Assembly: GCA_913056395.1 (NCBI GenBank)
Contig: CAJXMG010000008.1
Location: 29,115 to 93,114, forward strand
Direction of reading: 5' to 3'
DNA length: 64,000 nucleotides
Source: an uncultured bacterium
Lineage (GTDB): Bacteria; Planctomycetota; UBA8108; UBA1146
Shown here: piece after piece, positions 1-8,386 of the stretch
Position numbering within the stretch: the stretch's first letter is position 1
How the letters are laid out: every line of letters starts with the position of its first letter
The notes under the pieces: model-generated
What the model was told of the DNA's origin: nothing
The model's database searches: none
Seen by the model: the letters and a program-made list of their open reading frames with translations, nothing else
Made by a program: the position numbers and the translations under genes

Positions 1-996
1 AACCGGAATCCGTTTGTTGGCAAAATCCGTCAGGCGTCGATCGAGACTGTCGACGGAAGTGGAGTCCCAGTCACTCAGGGTATCCCCAAGATTCAGGCCA
101 TCCTCGAGTGCGGACCCGACTCCCTGACTGGTGAAGGTCAACAGGGGATGAGCGGCGTCTCCCACCAGTAGTACATTCCCCTTGTGAAAACGGGAGGGAA
201 GATCCATGTCAGTGGTTCTCCAAAGATGACAGTGGCGCAGATCCCCGGATCCGACGACCTTTCTGACCAATGTTGGCCATCTCTGCAGTTCTGACTTCAG
301 CCAATCGGATCTTGCTTCGGAATCCAGCAATGTCTGGGGCCATCGACGGAGGTCCCACTGGAAGTACCAGATCACCTTCTGGTCTGCGGTTGGAACCATC
401 CCCATGGCAGCCCCCTCGCGACCATTCATGAACTTTTTGAAGGTGCCTTGCAACTCTGCTGGGATTTTTTCGAATTGAGTCATGCCGACGATCTCAACAG
501 ATTTGACGGAGCTCAAAGTCGATTCGGGGAAACAATCGCGGCGAATTTTCGACCGGACACCATCCGCACCAATGAAGAGATCCGCTTCGATGATTCTTCC
601 ATTCCTCAGGGCAGCAGCACGGGTAGATCCGTTTTTTTCCACAATGAAGTGGTCAAACTCAGACCCGAAGTGAATCGTTCCCGGCTGGAGCTGATTTCGC
701 ATCTGGCTAACCAGACGTTGCCTCTCAATTCCCTGGCAATCCTGTAGGGGCTGTCGGGAATGGAAGTTGTGGTTCAGATCGTGGACGTGGTACTGCCCGA
801 TTGCGTGGGTATGGCCTGACACCGAAACGCCCAATTCCCGAAGATTCTGGCAAGTGTTGGCATCGAAGATCATTCCGAATCCACCAGAAGCAGCGGAGGA
901 TCTTCGCTCCAGTATTGAAACGCGGTGTCCGCTTTTCTGCAGGCCCAGGGCGCACGCCATCCCGGCAATACTGCCCCCTATGATAACGATCCTCAT
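1..996 (-). CDS. FAD-dependent monooxygenase (3' end beyond window)
   Basis: This reads leftward and is cut by the window edge after 332 codons. It begins with a Rossmann FAD-binding fold (IGGSIAGMACALGL, residues 6-19), has the class A monooxygenase DG motif (GADGVRSKIR, 143-152) and the late FAD-ribose motif GDAAHP (279-284). These three in order are typical of salicylate/PHBH-like aromatic hydroxylases, which use NAD(P)H and O2 to hydroxylate a small substrate. The substrate cannot be read from sequence. The ATG at 996 follows a strong ribosome site (GAGAGGTGA). It is divergent from the histidine kinase at 1225, with about 230 nt between them. The missing part is short, since such enzymes are usually 370-420 residues. 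Confidence 0.85.
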   Translation of the reverse strand, partial: MRIVIIGGSIAGMACALGLQKSGHRVSILERRSSAASGGFGMIFDANTCQNLRELGVSVSGHTHAIGQYHVHDLNHNFHSRQPLQDCQGIERQRLVSQMRNQLQPGTIHFGSEFDHFIVEKNGSTRAAALRNGRIIEADLFIGADGVRSKIRRDCFPESTLSSVKSVEIVGMTQFEKIPAELQGTFKKFMNGREGAAMGMVPTADQKVIWYFQWDLRRWPQTLLDSEARSDWLKSELQRWPTLVRKVVGSGDLRHCHLWRTTDMDLPSRFHKGNVLLVGDAAHPLLTFTSQGVGSALEDGLNLGDTLSDWDSTSVDSLDRRLTDFANKRIPV

Positions 997-1224
997 GATT
1001 CACCTCTCTCAGCGGGGTAAGGGAGGAAATCCGAATTTCCCTGTCCCGATATATCTGGAATCCGGATCTGGGGAAGAAGGGGACCGAAAAACTCCAAATT
1101 GTCGAGCAGGCCGTGTATTTGGCGTTTAACAGGGTTTTTTGAGTTGGGGATATACCAGAGGTCCTGGGGCGTTTTTCCATTGTCCGGGAATTGCCCAAAG
1201 ATGTGAAGTGACAGAGGAGTGGTG

Positions 1225-3198
1225 ATGAATGATTCCACAGATCAGAAAACGGAATGGCCTTTTCCGATTCTGGAAGTTCTGAATGAAATCAAACTTTCTA
1301 GCGATCAGTACATAGATCTTTATTCCGGTGCATATATTCTTTGCGCTTCGATTTGCCTGATCATAGGCGGTCTGATTCTCAGCACTTCAGCTTCGAGAAA
1401 AAGTGGACACAGAAAACTGATCGCAAGCCACTGGGGATTTCTTGCGCTTTTCTATCTGGGCGCACTTGTGAGTTTGCAAGGTCGCAGTGCTGCTGGGTTT
1501 ATAGATCCCTATTGGACCCCGAGGGTTGCCTCATTCTTTTCCCAGATTGGTTTTTATTTGTCATCTGCCTTCTTGCTGATGGGTCTTTGGGAAATGTTTC
1601 ACTCCAGCAGATTTTCAAAGAAGGTAATCCAAGGCGTGGTTTTTACAGGATTGGCCATCGTATTTTTGTTTCAGGTCAGATGGGCATATATGAATCCTGA
1701 GGGATTAGGCGAACAGCGCTTTTTAGAAAAAGTTCTTTTGCCGATGCTGTTAATGGGGAGTTCCTATGTGGCAGCAGGTCTGCTGTTTTGCCCTTGTTTG
1801 AATAAAACGCTTTCGAGGTTCAGGGAATTCAAATCCAGTTACTTTCTGAATATGCCTTTGCTCGCATTCGGCTTGATTAATTTCGGATGGTTCACGCTGT
1901 ATTTTGTTGGATACAGTCTTTTTGAAGTGCATGTAGTGAGAAATATGGGATTGTTTCTGTTTGGTATACAGACCCTGGTCCTGCTGTGCATCGGGTTAGG
2001 CCTCTTGAGAGTGGCCATGCTGATAGAACAAACACAATTGAACAAGGTCAGCCGCCTGGTCAGGCAAAATCAGATTCACGGTGAATTGGGTCAGCTTTCC
2101 GCAGGAATCGTTCACGATATCAACAATTGCGTTTCTGTGATCAATATGTCCGCCGAACTGGCAAAATCCCAAGTGCACAAGGGCTCTTCTGCTGAAGCGA
2201 TCGAAAAGAAACTCGACGTGATTATTGATCGGGCAAAAACCATTTCTCAAACTTCCGGTGAGATGCTCGATTCAATTCGTGCACAAACAATCTCCGTAAA
2301 CAAAAGATATCCGATTGCGCCTGATGAATCCCTGTCCCTTCTTAGGCCAGCGTTGCAGATGATCGTTCCCAACAATGTTCGTTTGGATTTCGACCTCAAG
2401 ACCCCGGTAAACAAGAAAATCTGTTGTGCCATTAATGATTTCGAAATGATCATCCTGAATCTGGTAAAGAATTCGGTGGATGCCATCTCTGAAAAAGGTG
2501 GACTGGCCAACAAAGGTACGATCAAGATTCAATCGGAGTGGGTCTCAGTCGGCAGCGCTGTGGCTACTGGAATTGCCGAGGATCAGAATGAGTACATTCG
2601 AATTTCCATCGCCGACAATGGTTGCGGGATGTCTGAGGATGTTCTGCAGCAATCCACGGAAGTAGAGTTCAGTACAAAAGGTGATGATGGTTCAGGATTT
2701 GGCCTGGCAAATGTGCAAAACTTTGTTCACGATTTGAAAGGCCGTCTCTCTATCCAATCGGAAGAGGGCCAGGGGACGACGGTAGAGTTGCTGATACCCG
2801 TGGATCTTCCATATGTCGTCGTGGCCACCGAAAGCAGTAATGCAGTGGCCCAAACCGTGAACTCTGCAAGCTGGAATACGGTCAGCATCTCCAACGGAGA
2901 TTTTTCCGACGTGAGTATGTCTGGTCAGGGTGGAGTGGTTTTGGTGAGCGACGAATCTGAAGTTTCCCCACGTGAATTGTTGGGACAGTTGAACGGGGAT
3001 TCAGAAATCAACCGCTGGAGCGTTCTCGAAGTGGTCAATGATTCTGAAGTGGATCGTTCAAGACGATGGCGAGATCGGGGAATCCCCTATGCCGGGATTC
3101 ATGTGAGACACTCTGCTTTGGAGTTGCATGCCGCCATCCGAAATCTGTTGAACATGGAATGGGAAGGCGAGGCGAGGTCGCCTGAAGTCCAGTCCTGA
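1225..3198 (+). CDS. 7-TM sensor histidine kinase
   Basis: Membrane sensor kinase of 657 residues. The N-terminal 265 residues contain about seven hydrophobic helices, resembling a 7TM sensor module. A phosphoacceptor box follows (GIVHDINN, His near 297), then an ATPase domain with N box (LVKNSVDAI, Asn416), DNGCGM (464-469) and GSGFGLANV (from 489). About 130 C-terminal residues follow that resemble a receiver in size but lack a convincing phosphoacceptor Asp. No response regulator lies next to it, so it is an orphan here. The GTG codons at 1219 and 1222 are in frame, but the ATG at 1225 is placed 5 nt after GAGGAG and is preferred. The ligand is unknown. Confidence 0.88.
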   Translation: MNDSTDQKTEWPFPILEVLNEIKLSSDQYIDLYSGAYILCASICLIIGGLILSTSASRKSGHRKLIASHWGFLALFYLGALVSLQGRSAAGFIDPYWTPRVASFFSQIGFYLSSAFLLMGLWEMFHSSRFSKKVIQGVVFTGLAIVFLFQVRWAYMNPEGLGEQRFLEKVLLPMLLMGSSYVAAGLLFCPCLNKTLSRFREFKSSYFLNMPLLAFGLINFGWFTLYFVGYSLFEVHVVRNMGLFLFGIQTLVLLCIGLGLLRVAMLIEQTQLNKVSRLVRQNQIHGELGQLSAGIVHDINNCVSVINMSAELAKSQVHKGSSAEAIEKKLDVIIDRAKTISQTSGEMLDSIRAQTISVNKRYPIAPDESLSLLRPALQMIVPNNVRLDFDLKTPVNKKICCAINDFEMIILNLVKNSVDAISEKGGLANKGTIKIQSEWVSVGSAVATGIAEDQNEYIRISIADNGCGMSEDVLQQSTEVEFSTKGDDGSGFGLANVQNFVHDLKGRLSIQSEEGQGTTVELLIPVDLPYVVVATESSNAVAQTVNSASWNTVSISNGDFSDVSMSGQGGVVLVSDESEVSPRELLGQLNGDSEINRWSVLEVVNDSEVDRSRRWRDRGIPYAGIHVRHSALELHAAIRNLLNMEWEGEARSPEVQS

Positions 3199-3220
3199 TG
3201 CGGATCTTGAGTATTGTGGT

Positions 3221-3724
3221 TCAAAAAGGGATCGTCGTAGAGATGGTCGGGTCTTCTCCACCCAACAGGATGAAGGAAATATTGACCCAATCTCCGCGCC
3301 AGGTCACCAACGGGTGAAGATTATCGCCGTCCCAGATCATTGATCCACTCAATGTATTGGTAAGGTTGTACTGCAGACTCCCCGGCATTTTCCAACTTCC
3401 ATCATCCGGGGTGTAGGAAATTGAAACAGATCCGCTGGTTCGGGAATTCAGTAATGTTGCTGCGGAGATAAAAAATGCATTGCCATCCACTTCACCAGAT
3501 GGCCAGGCAGAACTGGTTCCGGCAAAAAAAGCGGGCATTCCATCCTTGGCTTCTCTTAATCGATAATTCATTACCGGATAGTAGTCATTGGAAGTGACCC
3601 CATGCTCCAATCCAATTTGAAGATCGGGTGTGAGCAGATGGGTCAAGCTGAATGTCAGTTCTTCCCTGTTCGTATCTTCGGCAAGAACGTTTCTCATCGT
3701 GAAATTCCAGCCCCCTGTTTGCAC
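3221..3724 (-). CDS. Beta-rich envelope protein fragment, family unknown
   Basis: An open frame of 167 codons from a GTG, ending in Phe. The sequence alternates polar and hydrophobic residues and is rich in Gly, Ser, Thr and aromatics, which suggests beta strands of an envelope or outer-membrane protein; this is inference. There is no signal peptide at this GTG. In exactly the same frame, 46-48 codons upstream and separated only by two TGA codons, lies a good lipoprotein leader (3770-3910). I therefore think this is the body of a 230-codon gene starting at 3910 that is interrupted, either truly or by sequence error. It converges on the histidine kinase with a 22-nt gap. Confidence 0.55.
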   Translation of the reverse strand: MQTGGWNFTMRNVLAEDTNREELTFSLTHLLTPDLQIGLEHGVTSNDYYPVMNYRLREAKDGMPAFFAGTSSAWPSGEVDGNAFFISAATLLNSRTSGSVSISYTPDDGSWKMPGSLQYNLTNTLSGSMIWDGDNLHPLVTWRGDWVNISFILLGGEDPTISTTIPF

Positions 3725-3769
3725 TGCTCCTGAGCCCCAGACCGAGGCTCCTTCACCGGGTCAGCCGAC

Positions 3770-3910
3770 TCACATGGGTACAGTGGGGGAATTGGAAAAG
3801 GGGGCCTTGGAGAAGCGGCCACTGGAAACTACCTCAGGGCCAGAGTGGCAACCTGAGAGGGTCGAAGCAGCAAGGGCACAGAAGGCTGTGATCCATATGA
3901 GTCGTAACAT
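3770..3910 (-). pseudogene. Lipoprotein leader in frame with the 3221-3724 body, cut by TGA
   Basis: The ATG at 3910 has a ribosome site (GAAAGG, about 8 nt upstream) and opens a clear lipoprotein signal: basic start, hydrophobic core and lipobox LSGC with Cys at residue 21. The frame stops at TGA 3770-3772, and a second TGA sits at 3761-3763. After these, the same frame runs open to 3221. Reading both stops as Trp codons (TGG to TGA) gives a continuous 230-codon gene. The +1 frame is also open between the two blocks, so paired frameshifts are an alternative. A 46-residue lipopeptide is possible but less likely. Confidence 0.5.
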
Positions 3911-4106
3911 AGAGCGGGCCTTTCATGTAAAGTCTTGGACCGAACGAAGGTCCCTACGAATTCATCGACGGGAAAGGTTCCGAAATTTAGCCATATTTTG
4001 CGAAAATAGCGATTTAACTGGCCAGTCAGTGGGTTGACCGTCAGCCTCAATTCCATAACGCTTCGAGTTCTGCATGTTGAGAACAGATTTGACAGGAGTT
4101 GGAGCG

Positions 4107-4868
4107 ATGGAGTCTAATTTTTCACTTTCCGGAAAAACTTTTTTAGTAACCGGCTCAACTACCGGTCTGGGACGTGCGATGGCCAATGCACTCGGGGCTG
4201 CTGGTGCACGGGTTGCCCTGAATTATCAGAACAATGTTGAGAGAGCGGAGATCGCCTTCAGGGATTTCCAAAGCCTTGGTTACGAAGGGTCGTTGTATCG
4301 AGCGAATGTGATCGATGCTGGCGACATCGCCCGATTGAGACAGGATATCGAAAAAGACCTTGGACCGGTGGACGGTTTCATTGTCAACGCGACTCCGGCT
4401 CAACCACTGAAACCGATTGAGGAATACGACTGGGATTTCTACCAGTCGATGATCGATTTCTTTATCAAGAGCCCCTACCTTTTGACCCGCGAGTTTCTTC
4501 CCCATATGCGTCAACAGAAGTGGGGTCGCATTATCAACATCGCCAGTGAAGTTTTTACCCGAGGTGTGGCGCCCTTCAGTGCATATGTGGCAGCCAAGGG
4601 CGGGCAGATCGGCTGGACCCGAAGTATGGCCAATGAGCTGGCTCCGGATGGCATCACCGTCAACGCGATTTCCCCGGGTTGGATCCCTGTGGAGAGACAT
4701 GCGGATGATCCGGAAGAGGACAAACAGGCTTATCTGGATATCATTCCCATGCAAAGGTGGGGTGTCCCCAAGGATATGGCAGGGGCGACAGTTTTTCTTG
4801 CCAGTGACTCATCCAGTTTCGTGACAGGGCAAAATATTCACGTCAACGGTGGAACGATTCTTCCCTAG
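4107..4868 (+). CDS. Short-chain dehydrogenase/reductase (FabG-like)
   Basis: Classical SDR of 253 residues with the nucleotide-binding motif TGSTTGLG (15-22), a Ser in IASEVF, and the YVAAK catalytic signature (Tyr160, Lys164). It would reduce or oxidise a carbonyl/hydroxyl with NAD(P)(H). An in-frame ATG at 4074 exists, but AGGAG sits 8 nt before the ATG at 4107, so the shorter form is chosen. It is first in a tight plus-strand run with a ribose-type ABC importer; the gap to the binding protein is 19 nt. This suggests it acts on the imported sugar or polyol, although a FabG-type lipid role cannot be excluded. Confidence 0.88.
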   Translation: MESNFSLSGKTFLVTGSTTGLGRAMANALGAAGARVALNYQNNVERAEIAFRDFQSLGYEGSLYRANVIDAGDIARLRQDIEKDLGPVDGFIVNATPAQPLKPIEEYDWDFYQSMIDFFIKSPYLLTREFLPHMRQQKWGRIINIASEVFTRGVAPFSAYVAAKGGQIGWTRSMANELAPDGITVNAISPGWIPVERHADDPEEDKQAYLDIIPMQRWGVPKDMAGATVFLASDSSSFVTGQNIHVNGGTILP

Positions 4869-4887
4869 TGACCCGGAGGTGATTTCG

Positions 4888-5877
4888 ATGCGTTACCTGA
4901 TGTTGTTGTTGTTTCTGGCTGGCTGTGGTGGTCCAGGACAACCCACGACTTCGGCGGAGCCGAAGGTGGCCTTTGTCACCAACGGGGTGGCAGACTTCTG
5001 GATTCTTGCAGGCAAGGGTGTCGAGGATGCCAGTGCGGACTTGAAGATCGAAGCCAGTTTTCATATGCCGCCGGATGGACTTTCCGATCAGAAACGAATC
5101 ATTGAGGACCTGTTGGTCAAGGGAGTGCAGGGCATCGCTGTCAGTCCCATTGACCCGGCCAATCAGACTCCTTTTCTGAATGAGGTCGCGTCCCGTACCA
5201 AATTGATTACTCACGATTCGGATGCTCCTGACTCCCAGCGTCTCTGTTTTGTCGGAGTCGACAATTATGAGGCGGGCTGGATGTGTGGAGAAGTGGTCAA
5301 GGAGGCGATCCCTTCCGGCGGCCGTATCGCTGTTTTTGTTGGCCGGCTGGAACAGGAAAATGCCCGTCTGAGAAGACAGGGAATGATCGATTATCTGCTG
5401 GGGAGAGAAGCGGACCCAACCCGTTACGACGAGCCTGGAGAGAAGATCTCTGGTAACGGATATGAGATCGTGGCGACCCTGACCGATCAATTCGACATGG
5501 CCAAAGGAAAAGCCAATGTGGAAGACACTCTGTCCGCATACGGTGATCTGGATTGCATGGTCGGTCTCTTTGCCTATAACACGCCGCTGATCCTCGAGGC
5601 CCTTGGGCAGTCCGGAAAACTGGGCAAGATCAAGGTCGTCGGATTCGATGAGGACGAGAGAACTCTCGATGGGATACGTGCCGGAACGGTCCACGCCACA
5701 GTTGTTCAGGACCCCTACGAGTATGGAGCTCTTTCCATCGCTGTTCTCAAATCCCTGTTATCAGGGGATGACACTGTGATTCCACCGGGAGGGTTTCTGA
5801 AAGTTCCCGCCAAGGTGATCGGCAAAGATCAGGTCGATGAATTCCAGAAAGACATGCTCAAGAAATTGGGCAAGTGA
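4888..5877 (+). CDS. Sugar-binding lipoprotein of a ribose-type ABC importer
   Basis: Substrate-binding protein of 330 residues of the periplasmic-binding-protein type 4 (RbsB/AraF-like) group. The leader is short and ends in a lipobox (LAGC, Cys13), so it is lipid-anchored. Typical family segments are visible, such as the hinge region around VGVDNYEAGW and the late VVGFDEDE stretch. The ATG at 4888 has GGAGGT 7 nt upstream; the upstream in-frame ATG at 4849 lies inside the SDR gene and would hide the signal peptide. Its stop overlaps the ATPase start (GTGA). The ligand is probably a pentose, hexose or polyol. Confidence 0.9.
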   Translation: MRYLMLLLFLAGCGGPGQPTTSAEPKVAFVTNGVADFWILAGKGVEDASADLKIEASFHMPPDGLSDQKRIIEDLLVKGVQGIAVSPIDPANQTPFLNEVASRTKLITHDSDAPDSQRLCFVGVDNYEAGWMCGEVVKEAIPSGGRIAVFVGRLEQENARLRRQGMIDYLLGREADPTRYDEPGEKISGNGYEIVATLTDQFDMAKGKANVEDTLSAYGDLDCMVGLFAYNTPLILEALGQSGKLGKIKVVGFDEDERTLDGIRAGTVHATVVQDPYEYGALSIAVLKSLLSGDDTVIPPGGFLKVPAKVIGKDQVDEFQKDMLKKLGK

Positions 5878-7373
5878 CGGCAGCGCCCGCGATTCTCGAA
5901 GCCCGATGTGTCAGCAAGGCCTTCGGTGGCGTGCAGGCTTTGAAGGAGGTCTCTCTTTCCCTGGGTGCGGGTGAGATCGTTGCCGTCATCGGTGAAAACG
6001 GGGCCGGCAAGAGCACTCTGCTGAAGATCCTCTGCGGCGTTTATGAAGCGGATAGTGGGGAAGTCTTCTGTGAAGGGAACCCCCGCAGATTTCTCGGTAT
6101 TCACGATGCCATGCAACAGGGAATCGCCCGGATTCCCCAGGAACTCGAACTGTGTGAGTCGATGACGGTGGCAGAAAACCTGCTGTTGGGACGTGAGCCG
6201 ACCCGAGGCTGGGGAGTGATCGATGAAGAGCCCGCACGGCAGATGGCCCGGCGTGCCCTCGATCGACTGGGATTGGATTTCCCCCTCGACCAGCCGGTTT
6301 CAGAACTGGGACATGGGCAACGGCAGCTGCTTTCCATCGTTCGTTCTCTCGATGCCGAAGCTCAGGTTCTTCTTCTCGATGAACCGACGGCGACCCTCTC
6401 CCCTGCGGAAACCGACGTCTTGCTGCAAACCCTTCGGGATCTTCGCGAAAGTGGCAGCTCTCTCATTCTGATTACCCATCGTTTGGCGGAAGTGGAGGCG
6501 GTGGCGGATCGAGTCATCGTTCTTCGGGATGGATGTCACGTGGGAACTTTGGATAGAAAAGAGATCACGAGGTCGGCGATGGTTCAGGGGATGGTGGGCC
6601 GTGATCTGGAGCCCGTGATTCATCCTGAGCCCGTTTCAGGAGGGTCGGCCTTGACTCTGGATAAGGTGACGACTGCCGAGCACCCCGATCCGATCAGCCT
6701 GCAGGTGAATCAGGGTGAGTGCGTGGCTCTGGCCGGACTGGTGGGTTCAGGTCGCAGTGAACTGCTGGAAGCGGTCTTTGGATTACGCCCCCGACAGGGT
6801 CTGGTCCATGTGGGAGATCGGCTGTTGTCACCCCAATGTCCGGTTCAATCGGTCGAAGCGGGTCTGTGCCTGATTCCTGAAGAGCGAGCAGAGCAGGGGT
6901 TGTCGCTGGATCAGAGCGTTGCAGAAAATGCGGCTCTTCCAGGCCTGTATCGTCAGGCGGGTTTCGCGGGTTTCCTGAAAGATGGAATCACTCAGGAAGT
7001 CGCAACCCGGGTGGTGGATCATCTGAATGTTCAGCCACCCAAGCTACATGTTCCCATCCGCGACCTTTCCGGCGGCAATCAGCAAAAGGTGGTCATCGGC
7101 AAATGGCTCGACCTTGACCCTTCCGTACTGATTCTCGACGAGCCGACCCGGGGTGTGGATGTGGGCGCAAGGGAAGAGATTCACCAGCGTCTGCGAAAGT
7201 GTACCGCTGACGGAAAAGCGATCCTGTTTGCCTCCAGCGAAATGGAGGAGATCTTTGCCATTTCCGATCGCATCGTGGTCATGGCAGAGGGCCGGGTGAT
7301 GGGATCCTGTCCGACAAAAGAGGCAACAGAGGAGTGGGTCATGGAGTTGGCAACGAAAGCGGGTCTTCGATGA
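5874..7373 (+). CDS. Sugar ABC importer ATPase, two cassettes (RbsA/MglA type)
   Basis: A 499-residue fused double ATPase that energises the sugar importer. Cassette one has Walker A GENGAGKST (about 40-48), signature LGHGQRQL and Walker B LLLDEPTA. Cassette two has a degenerate P-loop (GLVGSGRSE, near 287), signature LSGGNQQK (about 399) and LILDEPTRGVD. One active and one altered P-loop is normal for RbsA-like proteins. The GTG start at 5874 overlaps the TGA of the binding protein, and the end overlaps the permease by ATGA, indicating translational coupling. Confidence 0.93.
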   Translation: MTAAPAILEARCVSKAFGGVQALKEVSLSLGAGEIVAVIGENGAGKSTLLKILCGVYEADSGEVFCEGNPRRFLGIHDAMQQGIARIPQELELCESMTVAENLLLGREPTRGWGVIDEEPARQMARRALDRLGLDFPLDQPVSELGHGQRQLLSIVRSLDAEAQVLLLDEPTATLSPAETDVLLQTLRDLRESGSSLILITHRLAEVEAVADRVIVLRDGCHVGTLDRKEITRSAMVQGMVGRDLEPVIHPEPVSGGSALTLDKVTTAEHPDPISLQVNQGECVALAGLVGSGRSELLEAVFGLRPRQGLVHVGDRLLSPQCPVQSVEAGLCLIPEERAEQGLSLDQSVAENAALPGLYRQAGFAGFLKDGITQEVATRVVDHLNVQPPKLHVPIRDLSGGNQQKVVIGKWLDLDPSVLILDEPTRGVDVGAREEIHQRLRKCTADGKAILFASSEMEEIFAISDRIVVMAEGRVMGSCPTKEATEEWVMELATKAGLR

Positions 7374-8317
7374 AAAAGATCGTCGGCATTTTTGTCGTCC
7401 TTTTGTTGGTCATGCTGCTGACCGCCTGGATCAGCCCCGCTTTCTTCAGTGCCTACAACATCGAGAATCTGATGCGCAGGAGCGCCCTCTTCGGAATCAT
7501 GGGGATCGGCGCCGCCTTTGTCATCATGACCGGGGGCATCGACCTGTCCATCGGCTCACTGATTTGTCTGGTGGGTTGTCTGACACCGTGGCTGGTGACT
7601 CAGGGATTTCCCGTGCCGCTGGTGTTGCTGGCGATGCTGTGTCTTGCGATCGGGGCCGGTGGCCTGCATGGCTGGCTGGTCTCCAGAGTCCGGCTGCAGC
7701 CTTTTCTGGTGACGCTGTGTGGCCTGTTTATCTATCGGGGCATCACCCGCGGATTGCTGGCAGATCGCACTGTCGGCTTTGGTACCGAGGGAACCGCGTG
7801 GAAGTTTCTCGGTAACGGCCGAATCCCCATTACGGAGCAATTCGGATTACCGATTCCTCTGGTCATTCTGATTCTGGTCGCCGTGGGATCCGGCTTTCTG
7901 TTGAGAAAGACGGTGTGGGGCCGCCACTTGCTGGCCATTGGCAGCAACGAAACCGCAGCCCGTCACTGTGGTATCGATGTCGATCGGGTCAAAACCGGAG
8001 CCTATCTGCTCTGTGGATTTCTGGCCGGTGTGGCGGGGCTGCTTTTTGTGCTCGATACGGGCACTGCCCAGCCATCCAACTTCGGCAACTTTTATGAGCT
8101 CTATGCCATCGCTGCGGCTGTGTTGGGGGGGTGTTCCCTGCGAGGGGGTGAGGGAACGATTCTCGGTGTCCTGATCGGTGCGACGCTGGTTCAGGTGATT
8201 CGCAACTCCATCGTGCTCATTGACCCCATCCCCGACTCCATCGAGTTTGCGGTCATCGGCGGAATCATTCTTCTGGCGGTCATCGCCGATGAGACGATTC
8301 GTCGAAGAAGCGCTTGA
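7370..8317 (+). CDS. Sugar ABC importer permease (RbsC type)
   Basis: A 315-residue inner-membrane protein with eight to ten hydrophobic helices. It carries the family motifs GGIDLSIGS near residue 60 and the cytoplasmic EAA-like segment GSNETAARHCGIDVDR. It forms the channel of the ribose-type importer. The ATG at 7370 overlaps the ATPase stop (ATGA); an in-frame earlier ATG at 7334 lies within the ATPase gene. Only one permease is present, consistent with a homodimer. The gene ends the operon, facing the minus-strand peroxidase genes across 69 nt. Confidence 0.92.
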   Translation: MKKIVGIFVVLLLVMLLTAWISPAFFSAYNIENLMRRSALFGIMGIGAAFVIMTGGIDLSIGSLICLVGCLTPWLVTQGFPVPLVLLAMLCLAIGAGGLHGWLVSRVRLQPFLVTLCGLFIYRGITRGLLADRTVGFGTEGTAWKFLGNGRIPITEQFGLPIPLVILILVAVGSGFLLRKTVWGRHLLAIGSNETAARHCGIDVDRVKTGAYLLCGFLAGVAGLLFVLDTGTAQPSNFGNFYELYAIAAAVLGGCSLRGGEGTILGVLIGATLVQVIRNSIVLIDPIPDSIEFAVIGGIILLAVIADETIRRRSA

Positions 8318-8333
8318 ATCCTTCATACAAAAA

Positions 8334-8358
8334 CAGCCCGGTGCATAGCACCGGGCTG
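8334..8358 (-). terminator. Rho-independent terminator of the peroxidase gene
   Basis: A perfect 11-bp stem (CAGCCCGGTGC with its complement) and a 3-nt loop. Read on the minus strand it is followed by TTTTTG, so it terminates the gene ending at 8387. On the plus strand there is no T run, though it may still slow readthrough from the permease. Confidence 0.85.
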
Positions 8359-8386
8359 CTGTTGATCTTCAAAGTGAAGTACTCGA

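Noticed and set aside
3770..3772. TGA recoded as tryptophan or selenocysteine
   Set aside because: Many genes in the window end in TGA and no selenocysteine element is visible; nonsense mutation or error is simpler.
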